DNA of 64,000 nucleotides from Hormiphora californensis (lineage: Eukaryota; Ctenophora; Tentaculata; Cydippida; Pleurobrachiidae). A program made the translations under genes and the position numbers. This document shows positions 1-11,969 of this stretch, one piece after another (the stretch's first letter is position 1; every line of letters begins with the position of its first letter). The notes beneath the pieces are model-generated. The model worked only from the letters and a program-made list of their open reading frames with translations. It was not told where the DNA came from and did not search any database. The stretch covers positions 1,858,536 through 1,922,535 of the forward strand of contig CM035358.1 of NCBI GenBank assembly GCA_020137815.1. Reading direction: 5' to 3'.

Positions 1-1263
1 CCTTCTACAAGGTCAACAACAAGTACCTTGTTATCTACTGCTTACTTCACGTCGGCTACATGTTTGTTCAGGTACCCGCCAAGTTCTTAACCAATACCAT
101 GTTGAATCAACATTGTTGACCTCTCCTGAAACACCCCGTAACCATGACGACCCCGTAACGACCCCGTAACCATGACAACCCCAATATCTGTTCCAGGTGA
201 TATTCATCATCATGTTGATCCTGGGAAAGCTCGAGAACCACAAGAATATCCTACACAAGCTGGTCCTGGCGTGTTTCATCATCTCAACCCTTCACTGCAT
301 CCTGGGATCCATCTGTTCTGCCATCACTGTGGGCGTTCTTCTGAGGTAACTCAACATTTATAACTTATAAATGCCATGGTTACCTATTAAGTTATAGGTA
401 ACCATGGCAACCGTTTTCCTGCCAATGGTAAGTTACCACCCATTACCATTCTAAGTGGTGTCTGCCGTCTGTCCAATGTCATTATACAGTTAATAATAAT
501 TATTATCTGTGACTTGTGAGGTCACAGACAGCAAACGCATATAATATCTAAAAGTGTTAACTGTTTGGCCTATTATACTTCGTTGTGTCTTTCATTTTCA
601 CCCCGTGATGGTTTTAAGTTTTGTGGTTTATTGATCGGTTGCCATGACAACATGTGTATTTTCAGGAGTACTGCCTCCCAGGATGATGACGGGCTTGTGA
701 GTGAGAAATTGAGAAGTTCTGTTACTATCCTTCTCATGAATCTTCCTCACTTTATCACCGCTGGTATGTTATACTGCTATAGGTTGTTATAAGTAGTTGA
801 ATGTACTATGTAGTTAATTGTTTGAATAAATCAAGACAGTCGATAAAAGCCCTCGCCGCTAACAAGAAGACTGGTATATGAATATTGAATAGTTTTGTTG
901 AGTTACTCAACAAGAATACTAATAGTTTGGTTCCTCGATCAATGATTGTACCACACACTAATTGCAACTCAGAATGCTATACTTCCTCCCTTGTTTTCAG
1001 GCTGCATCTTCACCTCGCTCGTACTCCACTACCCAATGTCCTGGTTTGATATTAACTTCATTTTCTGTCCCATCCTGACCGCCACCCTGAATCCAATCCT
1101 GATTGTGAGCCGGGGAAGTGCCATCCGGTGTATGATCGCCTCCAAAATCCACCTGGCCAAGGCGAGGGTATTGGGCATTGAGGATACATCGGGTGCATCT
1201 GGTTACCATGCAACCAGTGGGGGAAGAACGGCGTCAAGCGTCCTTGGGAACAGCAAGATGTGA
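1..1263 (+). CDS. Rhodopsin-like GPCR A, 3' part (truncated by window start)
   Basis: Four exons are visible: 1-71, 197-345, 666-763 and 1001-1263 (stop TGA). All boundaries are GT-AG and the phases agree. The first exon matches the TM3/TM4 exon of GPCR C downstream (FYKVNNKYL versus FYQISIKKL). The second encodes a hydrophobic TM5, the third an acidic third loop leading into TM6 (SVTILLMNLPHFITA), and the last encodes TM7 and a short Ser/Gly-rich tail. TM7 has NPILIV where class A receptors usually have NPxxY. The ligand is unknown. The 5' exons lie outside the window. Membrane topology is inferred from hydrophobicity and from alignment by eye with GPCR C; class A membership is likely but not certain. 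Confidence 0.75.
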
Positions 1264-3687
1264 TCAGTGAGGAAAGTCGAGGAATTCACTTCTGGATATT
1301 CGATACTATATTGATTTTGTGCATGGAGAGATGGCGTTGATTTATTGTGTGTTTCTCTTGGTTTGCTGCTTCTTGTTTTCTGTAAGAATATTTCAGTCCT
1401 GAGATTTCTGAGATTAGGTGTTGAGTTGAATAATTCACGCTGCTTCACACAGTTGGTTAACAGTATGAACACTGAACAGTGCAAGGACTGGGATGGTTAA
1501 GCGATATTCAGACTTTCAATAGCTTATTCTAATCCCTAGTTTTTTGAAAAATTGTTTTTATTTCTTTCTGATTATTGCTGACAGTATGAGAGTAGTTATG
1601 AAGTAGTAGTAGTTATAACTACATAATCACCTGATACCTATCCTGCTGTCAGTGCAGTATATGACAAAACAATTATTGTGTAATTGCTCGCCTCAATAGT
1701 ATAATACTACAACTCTTTGTTCAGTGTCCACTTGTGGCTCCATTGGTGTGTCACCGGATCAAAATGTGTTTTAACACGGTGTCCCTTAAGGAGGTGAAAC
1801 CTCGGCTAGAATAAGTTTTTTGGAGACCGGACCTAGGTTACGTATTTTTGACCGAGGAATCCGAAAAACATAAAATTAAAATCGAAAACGTAGCGGTTTT
1901 TGCGTAAAACGGCAAAAACTGTCATTTTTCAGCGATTTTCGACTTTTTACGCTTTCTAGAGATTTAAAAAGTATTTCCTTACAAGATATGATCTTGTGCT
2001 TCTAGACTAATAAAATACAATCGATTTGCTACAAATTGGTCCCGGGTTTGTGTGATTTGGTCAAAAGCTCTCTTTACTGTGGCCCATCAAAGATGGCCAC
2101 TCTGCAAATATGTATTTGGCTCCTGTGGCTGCAGATGTAAACCAAAAGAAGATTTATTATACACTAAAATTTGCGTCTTCTCAAGGCGAACAACCTGGTT
2201 TTTACGGCATTCCATTTCATGCAGGCGTTGAGGAGTTACAGCTGAAAAACTGGTACAGTGGATTTTGGAAATACCCCTACTTCAACAAACCCTAATCCAG
2301 ATAAGATTTCGAAAAATATACATCTGCATACATGAAAATAAAGCTCAGGGAAATGCCAACGTGATGCAAAAAACGGGAAGTGTCTAACTTATTTCGTTTA
2401 GAAGCTATAGCCAAAGTAAAAGTGCTTATATTTGCCTTGAAAACACCCTCTAAAAGCCCTGAAAAACAGCAAATCTGTCTAAAAATGCAATACGAATAAA
2501 ATGTCACCTCCAGTGCACCAACTTAGCCCCCTGTGGACAGAATTTGTTTGAAATTGTCAGAAATTGTCCAAAAGTATGGTTTTTAGAGGGTGTTTTCAAG
2601 GCAAATATAAGCACTTTTACTTTGGCTATAACTTCTAAACGAAATAAGTTAGACACTTCCCGTTTTTTGCATCACGTTGGCATTTCCCTGAGCTTTATTT
2701 TCATGTATGCAGATGTATATTTTTCGAAATATTATCTGGATTAGGGTTTGTTGAAGTAGGGGTATTTCCAAAATCCACTGTACCAGTTTTTCAGCTGTAA
2801 CTCCTCAACGCCTGCATGAAATGGAATGCCGTAAAAACCAGGCTGTTCGCCTTGAGAAGACGCAAATTTTAGTGTATAATAAATCTTCTTTTGGTTTACA
2901 TCTGCAGCCACAGGAGCCAAATACATATTTGCAGAGTGGCCATCTTTGATGGGCCACAGTAAAGAGAGCTTTTGACCAAAGCACACAAACCCGGGACCAA
3001 TTTGTAGCAAATCGATTGTATTTTATTAGTCTAGAAGCACAAGATCATATCTTGTAAGGAAATACTTTTTAAATCTCTAGAAAGCGTAAAAAGTCGAAAA
3101 TCGCTTAAAAATGACAGTTTTTGCCGTTTTACGCAAAAACCGCTACGTTTTCGATTTTGATTTTATGTTTTTCGGATTCCTCGGTCAAAAATACGTAACC
3201 TAGGTCCGGTCTCCAAAAAACTTATTCTAGCCGAGGTTTCACCTCCTTAAGGGACACCGTGTTAAATTACGTCTCTTTAGATTAGAATTTGATTGATTGC
3301 AAAATGGGTGCAAAATGTTAATTTTGAATTTACGTGATTGTTATTACATATAATATGTCCAATAGCCGAATAGCCGAATAGCGATTTGCAGTGTGAGCAA
3401 TGAGTATTCAACTTTTTACGGGTAATCTCTATTATAATTCACAGGTCTGCTTCTCTTTGAATTATTGTTCCTCCGCCCAACTGTTGTATCTTTAGCTGAG
3501 CTGTAAACAGAAACCTATTAAATAGGATGCTGTCATTTTGTGGCATTTTAATTGTTTTTTTTCTGATCAACCTCATGCATTCAAGTTGTCATGCTGAAAA
3601 GAAATAAATGGGGAATATATTCCCCTTCATTACGTTTTCTCGCCATACTTTTGTCTAGCAAGTTCACTAGCGCCCATCTCCCACTCA
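390..3687 (+). repeat. Segmental tandem duplication, unit 1
   Basis: This unit starts in the intron before the penultimate exon of GPCR A and ends at the phrase CCCATCTCCCACT. It is repeated at 3851-7154. It contains a 1487-bp foldback insertion (1775-3261) that unit 2 lacks. Without the insertions the two units are about 1.8 and 1.7 kb. A (CT)n microsatellite lies at the junction near 3790-3838. Confidence 0.85.
1775..3261. mobile_element. Long foldback element with TTAA target duplication (piggyBac-like non-autonomous)
   Basis: Two inverted arms of roughly 680 bp (about 1775-2455 and 2580-3261) are separated by a short centre. The termini read CACGGTGTCCCTTAAGG inwards on both sides. TTAA stands at 1771-1774 and at 3262-3265, while the uninserted paralogous site at 6773-6776 has a single TTAA. 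TTAA target duplication is characteristic of the piggyBac superfamily. The ORFs inside are the same stretch read on both arms and show no transposase motif. Confidence 0.8.
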
Positions 3688-3783
3688 TGCATACATGACA
3701 ACATCCTCTGATGATTCTACTCCTGCCTGCTCCCTCTCTCTCTATCACCTCACCTCTTGATGTCACTTGCTCTCTTTCTCACC

Positions 3784-3795
3784 CTTTGTCTACTA

Positions 3796-3838
<43 letters not shown>
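3784..3838. repeat. (CT)n microsatellite
   Basis: This is an uninterrupted CT run at the junction between the two segmental duplication units. Confidence 0.95.
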
Positions 3839-3842
<4 letters not shown>

Positions 3843-4119
3843 ATAACCTATAATAGGTAACCATGGCAACCGTTTTCCTGCCAATGGTAAGTTACCACCC
3901 ATTACAATTATAAGTGGTGTCTGCCGTCTGCCGTCTGTCTAATGTCATTATACAGTTAATAATAATTATTATCTGTGACTTGTGAGGTCACGGACAGCAA
4001 ACGCATATATCTAAAAGTGTTAACTGTTTGGCCTATACTTCGTTGTGTCTTTCACCCCGTGATGGTTTTAGGTTTTGTGGTTTATTGATCGGTTACCATG
4101 GCAACATGTGTATTTTCAG

Positions 4120-4719
4120 GAGTACTGCCTCCCAGGATGATGATGGGCTTGTGAGTGAGAAATTGAGAAGTTCTGTTACTATCCTCCTCATGAATCTTCC
4201 TCACTTTATCACCGCTGGTATGTTATACTGCTATTATAGGTATTTATAAGTAGTTGAATGTAGTTAATTGTTTGAATAAATCAAGACAGTCGATAAAAGC
4301 CCTCGCCGCTAACAAGAAGATTGGTATATGAATATTGAATAGTTTTGTTGAGTTACTCAACAAGAATAAGTAGTTTGGTTCCTCGATCAATGATTGTACT
4401 GCACACACTAATCTCTGTTGCAACTAAGAATGCTATACTTTCTCCCTTGTTTTCAGGCTGCATCTTCACCTCGCTCGTCCTCCATTACCCAATGTCCTGG
4501 TTTGACATTAACTTCATTTTCTGTCCCATCCTGACCGCCACCCTGAATCCAATCCTGATTGTGAGCCGGGGAAGTGCCATCCGGTGTATGATCGCCTCCA
4601 AAATCCACCTGGCCAAGGCGAGGGTATTGGGCATTGAGGATACATCGGGTGCATCTGGTTACCACGCAACCAGTGGGGGAAGAACGGCGTCAAGCGTCCT
4701 TGGGAACAGCAAGATATGA
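4120..4719 (+). pseudogene. GPCR B: tandem copy of the last two GPCR exons only
   Basis: Exons 4120-4217 and 4457-4719 are near-identical copies of the last two exons of GPCR A (666-763 and 1001-1263), with open frames and intact splice sites; the final residue before the stop is Ile instead of Met. No exons for TM1-TM5 lie between GPCR A and this copy: the upstream DNA is the duplicated 3' flank of A, a foldback element and a (CT)n tract. I therefore call it a 5'-truncated duplicate. It could still act as an alternative 3' end for GPCR A transcripts, because both acceptors are intact. RNA would decide this. Confidence 0.7.
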
Positions 4720-5044
4720 TCAGTGAGGAAAGTCGAGGAATTCACTTGGCGTTGATTTATTGTGTGTTTCTCTTGGTTTGCTGCTTCTTGTTTTCTGTAA
4801 GAATATTTCAGTCCTGAGAAAACTCTGAGATTTCTGAGATTAGGTGTTGAGTTGAATAATTCACGCTGCTTCACACAGTTGGTTAACAGTATGAAGACTG
4901 AACAGTGCAAGGACTGGGCTGGTTAAGCGATATTCAGACTTTCAATAGCTTTTTCTAATCCCTAGTTTTTTGAAAAATTATTTTCATTTCTTTCTGGTTA
5001 TTGCTGACAGTATGAGAGTAGTTATGAAGTAGTAGTAGTTATAC

Positions 5045-5672
5045 AGGGTGTTCATTTTGGATCTTTACAAGCGTTGGGCTTCACTCAGGAAAAAGTTGAC
5101 AAGATTAGGTCATGAAACTTCATATTTGGACTATTCTATACCCTCATTCAAGGTTCTTGGGGGTTTCGGAGCTCTAGCACCCCGGGAAGTGTGTTTTTGG
5201 CATCAAAACTACCAGAAGGAATTTTTTGCTGGTGCTGAGACTTTGCTAAAATGTTTTTTGGGTATTTTCTATGTCAATCCTAAAGTTTCATGGAGATTGG
5301 ATGTGTTTTCCGACTCAAAATTTCGAAAAAAGTGGCTGGAAAGGCTAGAGAACGGCTCAAAAACGGCAAAAATTGAGTCTTTCCAGCCACTTTTTACGAA
5401 ATTTTGAGTCGGAAAAACACATCCAATCTCCACAAAACTTTAGGATTGACATAGAAAATACCCAAAAAACATTTTAGCAAAGTCTCAGCACCAGCAAAAA
5501 ATTCCTTCTGGTAATTTGATGCCAAAAACACGCTTCCCGGGGTGCTAGAGCTCCGAAACCCCCAAGAACCTTGAATGAGGGTATAGAATAGTCCAAATAT
5601 GAAGTTTCATGACCTAATCTTGTCAACTTTTTCCTGAGTGAAGCCCAACGCTTGTTAAGATCCAGGATAACT
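5045..5672. mobile_element. Foldback element, arms about 300 bp
   Basis: The sequence from GGATCTTTACAAGCGTTGGG (near 5058) returns as its reverse complement at about 5640-5665, with the centre of the palindrome near 5370. The outer left end starts CAGGGTGTTC after TA. It directly abuts the next foldback, and both are absent from the paralogous site in unit 1. No coding signal was seen. Confidence 0.7.
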
Positions 5673-5675
5673 ATA

Positions 5676-6618
5676 GTAGAGTCGATAAGCAAACTCACCT
5701 CCTCTGATTTCGATGAAACTTCTTCCATGCTAAAATATGGTAATGGGGGTACAAATACCGCTTATTTTGAGTCCGGAAAACTTTTGGTTCCTTAATTATC
5801 ACTAATTGAAAAACGCCAAAAATGGCCTAAAATTGCCCTTAACATGGTTTTGAAATTTTGGAGTTGGAACTCCAGACTTCGTAGAGATGTCCGCTAGGAT
5901 GCCAAAATGCACCAAAAGTGGGCTCAGGCCCAAATTCGTCCGAATTTTTGCGTAAGACCGGATGGACTGAATTTTGGTCACGTGAATTGGCTCCAAAATC
6001 AGTTTTTTGCTATTTGTGCCTTTCATGCACGTCGGAGATGAAAAAGAAGGTCATTTCGTCTCATTTTTTTTTCTTTCTGCATCTTTTAAGCCCCCTATGA
6101 ATATTCCTTACTCCAACGGTTCAGAAGTTAGAGTTTTGAAAAAAAAGAGCGGGAGACTAGATGGCGTCAATTTTGTTTTGCCATTTTTGCCTTTCCTGTG
6201 CGTCGGAGATGAAAAATAAGGTCATTACGTGTCATTTTTATCTCTTTCTGCATCGTTTAAGCCCCCTATAAACTTCTCTTACTTCAATGGTTCAGAAGTT
6301 AGCCGAAGTCACGTGACCAAAATTTAGTCCATCCGGTCTTACGCAAAAATTCGGACGAATTTGGGCCTGAGCCCACTTTTGGTGCAATTTGGCATCCTAG
6401 CGGACATCTCTACGAAGTCTGGAGTTCCAACTCCAAAATTTCAAAACCATGTTAAGGGCAATTTTAGGCCATTTTTGGCGTTTTTCAATTAGTAATAATT
6501 AAGGAACCAAAAGTTTTCCGGACTCAAAATAAGCGGTATTTGTACCCCCATTACCATATTTTAGCATGGAAGAAGTTTCATCGAAATCAGAGGAGGTGAG
6601 TTTGCTTATCGACTCTAC
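5676..6618. mobile_element. Foldback element with TA target, GTAGAGTCGATAA termini
   Basis: The ends GTAGAGTCGATAAGC and its reverse complement are flanked by TA on both sides, which fits Tc1/mariner-type insertion. The arms extend about 300 bp inwards. Related ends flank the elements at 33423-34211 and at the right side of 21536-22167. Confidence 0.75.
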
Positions 6619-7208
6619 TACTACATAATCACCTGATACCTATCCTGCTGTCAGTGCAGTATATGACAAAACAATTATTGTGTAATTGCTCGCCTCAATA
6701 GTATAATACCACAACTCTTTGTTCAGTGTCCACTTGTGGCTCCATTGGTGTGTCACCGGATCAAAATGTGTTTTAAATTACGTCTCTTTAGATTAGACTT
6801 TGATTGATTGCAAAATGTTAATTTTGAATTTACGTGATTGTTATTACATATTGTCCAATAGCCGAATAGCGATCTGCAGTGTAAGCAATGAGTATTCAAC
6901 TTTTTACGGGTAACCTCTATTATAATTCACAGGTCTGCTCCTCTTTGAATTATTGTTCCTCCGCCCAACTGTTGTATCTTTAGCTGAGTTGTAAACAGAA
7001 ACCTATTAAATAAGATGTTGTCATTTTGAGGCATTTTAATTGTTTTTTCTGTTGTTGTCATGCTGAAAAGAAATAAATGGGGAATATATTCCCCTTCATT
7101 ACGTTTTCTCGCCATACTTTTGTCTAGCAAGTTCACTAGCGCCCATCTCCCACTACCTAAACTAACTACCAACATTTAACTAACCCTCTCTCCAGTTCCC
7201 TAGCAACC

Positions 7209-10200
7209 ATGATTCTATTTTGGAACAACACCTACTTCTACGGAATGCTTTCTGGGAACCTCGACACGTCAGTGTTCGAACCCCTTCCCACTTACTACTA
7301 CGTTATCAATTACATCATGGTGTTAATCTTTCTGGCAAGCTTCTGTATTGGGGTTGGGGTGAACCCCTTCATTATTGTGTACAACTGGAAGAAGAAGGTC
7401 CAGGCTGTTCCTATTTTGTTTATTCTCAACGCAGGTATGACATATCATATCATATATGTTGATGTTTCAGCCTACCTGTGTTACTATTTAGGATAGGGTA
7501 CCACATGTGCTAAAGGTACATAGTAGTAGTAATAATTCTATGTTGTCTGGCGGCCCCCGATACTATGTTGCTATTACACTATATGTACTGTGTTGCTCCT
7601 ACTACTAATGTTTTCCGTAGCTAAACTGTGCGCTAAGCTGTGTTGACCGTCCATCCTGCATGATATTGTGCACAATTATTTGTGTCTCTCTACCTCTTGC
7701 TGTATAATCTGAAGAGGTAAGCTTACAATTTGCTATCAGCTTATGTCCTGAATGTTTTTTATGATTTTTCATCATTCGTAAAATGAAATGAGTAAATAAC
7801 ATTGATTACGCTGTTCGTCTGACTAATTTATTCCCATCCTCAGTTGCAGATATGTTTGCATGTGCTCTGGTGACGCTATTTTACGTGATCATCATGATCC
7901 AGCCCCGTGTGGTTGTCTTTCACCGGGATTACGAGCTGTATGTGATTGGAATCATGTGCACATTCGGGTGTACCTCCCAGGTAACCACCAATCACCATGG
8001 CAACAACCATAGTCCATAAACCATGGTTACCTTGATAACCCATGTAACAACGATGGTTGCCTTGGTAACAACGATGGTTGCCTTGGTAACAACCAACTGC
8101 ATTTGGCATTATCTGATCATGGTCACGATCTAGATAGAGCTACCGCTGCCTTGAAAATCATATATCACTGAGATCACTAAAGTAGTTAAGTATATTTTCA
8201 AACAACTCACCCATTACTCTACAGGTTTGTACGACATTGCTGGGTGTATCCAGGTTCATTAAGGTGTGGCGGCCATTCTACCAGATATCAATAAAGAAGT
8301 TAACAGCATACATCACCGTCCATTTTATCTACATGCTAGGATTGGTGAGTATAATGTATATTAGTTATTTGTAGATCTAATTTACATCCTATGCACTGCA
8401 TAGGACGTAAATTAGATGAATGCAGTCTATCGTTCGAGCAATGAATATCGCTTACGCTCGCCCTTCGGCCCAGTGTGAGAGCCGGCAGACTGGGAACATG
8501 TCAAAGATCTAGTTGACAAGTAGTTGGCAATTTCTCATTTGCGGCATACGGCGTCTATATATATACCGTCTGGACGGGTTTCGGTGAAATCAGCTAAAAA
8601 CGGTACCGAAAGTGCTTGAGACGGGTTATAGACGGTATCAGACGGTCTCTAGACGGGTTATAGACGGTATCAGACGGTGTTGCGACGGTATCAGACGGTC
8701 TCTAGACGGTGTCTAGACGGTACCGTCCCGGCGTCTGGACGGCGTCTGGACGGTGTCTAGACGGTATCCGTCCGAAATTGAGACGGCACGTCTGAAAATT
8801 GTACCAGACGTTGAGACGGACTTTTAGAACTCCGTCTGTATTTCAGACGGAGTTTTAAAAGTACGTCTCAACGCAGTCTAAAGGAAAATCGATGAAAGTA
8901 CCGTCTAGACAACGTCTCAACTGAAACCGGTCAAAATACCGTCTAAACAACGTCTAGACAACGTCTAAACAGAATCTCGCGATTCAGTTTCAAATACCGT
9001 CTAGACAACTTCTCTAGCAATTTCGATACGAATACCGTCTAAACAACGTCTAGACAACGTCTTAAGCGAATCCGATACAGATACCGTCTAAACAACGTCT
9101 CATAGTATCAGCCATAAACAGTATCTCACAGTTGTATTACAACGCGATAGCTGGATGTAAGAGTGAATGTGGAGATACCAAAACAGTTTGGCTGAATGTA
9201 AGAAGAAACAGCAACCCGCCATTGTCGTCTCATGAATGTAAGGCGCGAAGTTTAATTCTTTAGACTGCCTACCACACATCTACCACTAATTCCAACTGGC
9301 ATGGGTAATCCAGAATGGTCTTCGAAAACGGTCGAGTCTAGACATCATTATTTGAGACGTTGTCTAGACGTTGTTTAGACGGTATTCTTATCGAAATTGC
9401 TGGAGAAGTTGTCTAGACGGTATTTGAAACTGAATCGCGAGATTCTGTTTAGACGTTGTCTAGACGTTGTTTAGACGGTATGTTGACCGGTTTCAGTTGA
9501 GACGTTGTCTAGACGGTACTTTCATCGATTTTCCTTTAGACTGCGTTGAGACGTACTTTTAAAACTCCGTCTGAAATACAGACGGAGTTCTAAAAGTCCG
9601 TCTCAACGTCTGATACAATTTTCAGACGTGCCGTCTCAATTTCGGACGGATACCGTCTAGACACCGTCCAGACACCGTCCAGACGCCGGGACGGTACCGT
9701 CTAGACACCGTCTAGAGACCGTCTGATACCGTCGCAACACCGTCTGATACCGTCTATAACCCGTCTAGAGACCGTCTGATACCGTCTATAACCCGTCTCA
9801 AGCAATTTCGGTACCGTTTTTAGCTGATTTCACCGAAACCCGTCCAGACGGTATACCGTCTAGACGGCGTTGCGACGCCGTCTAGACGCCGTATGCCGCA
9901 AATGAGAAATTGTCCAAGTAGTTGTCAGTGCGATGCCTGACGACTATTTGCACTTGGCCTTCGCTCAGAAGAGTGAAGTGAGCCGAGCAAGGAGAGTGAA
10001 AAGTGCGATGCCCGACAGATAAAAACAACAAGCTTGCTGTTCATTGACAGACGACGATTAATTTCTTATGTTTTGGGACTGGCGAATTTCGCAACAACTC
10101 TCAATAACCCCGTACCGTTCCCTACAGATTCTGACAGTGATACTGGTACTATCGGGGAACATAACAGTCAACATGATCGATCACATGGCAACATGCTGCT

Positions 10201-10604
10201 TTGCAGTTTCCTTTATTCACTGCGTCCTTGGGACGGCCTCCTCCGCTATCACCAGCGTGCTCCTCTACAAGATCTCAACCCGACAACTTGAGGAGAAGCT
10301 GATGAGGGAGAAAAGGAGGAGCGCAACATCCATCCTCCTGATGAATGTCCCCCATTTGTTCACCAGTGTCATGGTCTTCATGTACCTTGTGGCAGATGGG
10401 CCGATTGCCTGGTTTGATATTGGGTTTGTGTTTTGCCCCATTCTCACGGCAACAATGAATCCAATCATTATTGTCTCGAGGAACCCCGCAATGAGGAGAA
10501 GTTTCTCCCATAATGTTTCATCCAAGGCGTTCATGAGCGGGTATGCTCAGAAGAAGAGCAAGTCGACGTCGTACAATAATACGTCTTTTGTTACGCCTCT
10601 CTGA
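7209..10604 (+). CDS. Rhodopsin-like GPCR C, complete, 319 aa
   Basis: The exons are 7209-7434, 7844-7980, 8225-8344 and 10128-10604. The phases join to give 960 nt (319 residues plus stop), a usual receptor length. Exon 1 holds a short extracellular N-terminus with an NNT glycosylation sequon and TM1 into TM2. Exon 2 holds TM2 and the start of TM3. Exon 3 has LLGVSRF at the place of the usual E/DRY. Exon 4 holds TM5, a basic third loop (EEKLMREKRR), TM6, and TM7 with NPIII instead of NPxxY. It lies downstream of, and is related to, GPCR A. The third intron carries a 1388-bp foldback. The ligand and G-protein coupling are unknown. The start is the first ATG before TM1. Confidence 0.85.
8527..9914. 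mobile_element. Foldback element packed with GACGGT/GTCTAGAC repeats, 10-bp target duplication
   Basis: The termini are inverted (TTTCTCATTTGCGGCATACG on the left, its complement on the right), and the arms are long mirror images made of dozens of variants of AGACGGT and GTCTAGACGGT. CAAGTAGTTG occurs directly before (8517-8526) and directly after (9915-9924) the element. A 9-11 bp duplication suggests a Mutator-like (MULE) foldback; this is inference. It lies in the third intron of GPCR C. A non-palindromic centre lies around 9100-9320. Confidence 0.8.
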
Positions 10605-10665
10605 TGTAATGAGCGGTAGAAACTTTCAAAAAGGACTGAATCGATGCGGTGTCAAAAAACTATTA

Positions 10666-10836
10666 CAGTCGGACCCCGATTTAGGGCCCCCCGATTTAGT
10701 GGCACCCCGATTTAGGGACAGGATTTTTCACCCCGATATAGGAAATTAACCTTATTTGACCCCGATTTCGTGGACACCCCGATTTAGTGGACAAGAGCCT
10801 TTCCCCCGAGGGTGTCCCTAAATCGGGGTCCAACTG
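10666..10836. mobile_element. 171-bp MITE with CAGT(C/T)GGACCCC termini, TA target
   Basis: The left end is CAGTCGGACCCCGATTTAGG and the right end is its near-complement, both flanked by TA. The inside repeats CCCCGATTTAGGG-like words in both orientations. The ends resemble pogo/Tigger-type inverted repeats (CAGTTGACC type), so a pogo-like MITE is likely. Confidence 0.7.
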
Positions 10837-11969
10837 TAGTTTCAAAATATTAAAAATTGTGTTTACAGTTTACTAAAATCTAAACTGAAATTCTTAAAAA
10901 TTTGGACACGTATAAATAAATCATAATTATTGTTACAGATTACTATTGAATTCTAAAACCTAAACGGAAGTGACTTCCGGGAAGTTGGGGCGAATGTTTA
11001 ATGTTTATCTCAGCGTCTAATAAATCTTGAATTGGCAATGGGATGCATAAGCATAATGTATTATTTGAACATTTATTTAATTTAATTTTTGTTCTAAATT
11101 CGGGCTATTTTACTATCTTCATGAAAATCGAGACTTCCGCGAAAGCAAGATGCTCATCACGATCGCATGGTTCGTTGGTTGAACGATCCATGAACTATGA
11201 AGGACGGTCAGATAAACAACATAGGATTGCTCTGAAGTATAACCTGAGAGATCAAGCCATCATATCCGGCCACCGGGGCTTGCAGCCCCTGGCCCCTGCT
11301 CGCGGGAAACCCCGGCCCCCTTACCCCTGACCTTGGCCTAGCCCCGGATGTACAGGGACAGTGAGACACGCAGCACGCTGGGGTCAGCTCCATCCATGTG
11401 TTGGCATTATATGCTACAGGCGGACAGGCCCCTCTGACGAGGCCTATTCAAGTCAAAATGAAAGCAGACGCAAAACTTTTGTCTGGAAATTTTATAATTT
11501 CATTTTCATGTTTTTCTGTCCGGAAAACTAAATCATGAGCATATTGTGCGGCGCGGTTCCTCATTGCGCGTGATTACTGCTGACATTGCGTGCTTTCCAC
11601 ACAATGAAGTTACCGCGCGTTACAATTTTGTCCAACCCCAATTCAGATTTAGGATCTGAATCCTCGTATCCTCGGAAATCGCAGTTCACTGCCCGAATCC
11701 AATGAAATCAATAAACTTTAGAACACACTTTTTTCTCAAAAAGAAAGCAATAAAACATTTACATAAGTTCAATAAATTTATCGGCATATGAAAGATATTG
11801 GTGACGGAGCATGCATGGGGAAAAAGAAAACACGCTTGTCAAAATTAATAGCGCTTAGTTTTTTTGTTGGAATAGAAATGTCTTAGAAACCATTTTTATC
11901 TTTCCTAAATAATATCACACACAGATGACAGAGAGATGAAACACAATATATTAAGTCCGAAACACATCT
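10837..11969. other. Intergenic region between the convergent GPCR C and septin genes
   Basis: AT-rich unique sequence with a GC-rich patch around 11260-11400. The two genes converge here, so the region should hold both 3' UTRs. I see no convincing gene; short open frames lack codon or motif support. Confidence 0.6.

Larger units (their letters stand above)
3851..7154 (+). repeat. Segmental tandem duplication, unit 2
   Basis: This is the second copy of the 390-3687 unit. It carries its own insertion (5045-6618, two adjacent foldbacks) that is absent from unit 1 at about 1614-1620. It preserves the uninserted target of the unit-1 foldback at 6773-6776 (TTAA). Confidence 0.85.

Noticed and set aside
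31-282. Minus-strand ORF over GPCR A
   Set aside because: Shadow of the coding exon on the plus strand.
2110-3010. Matching ORFs on both strands in the first foldback
   Set aside because: They are the two inverted arms read in opposite directions; no transposase motif, no codon signal.
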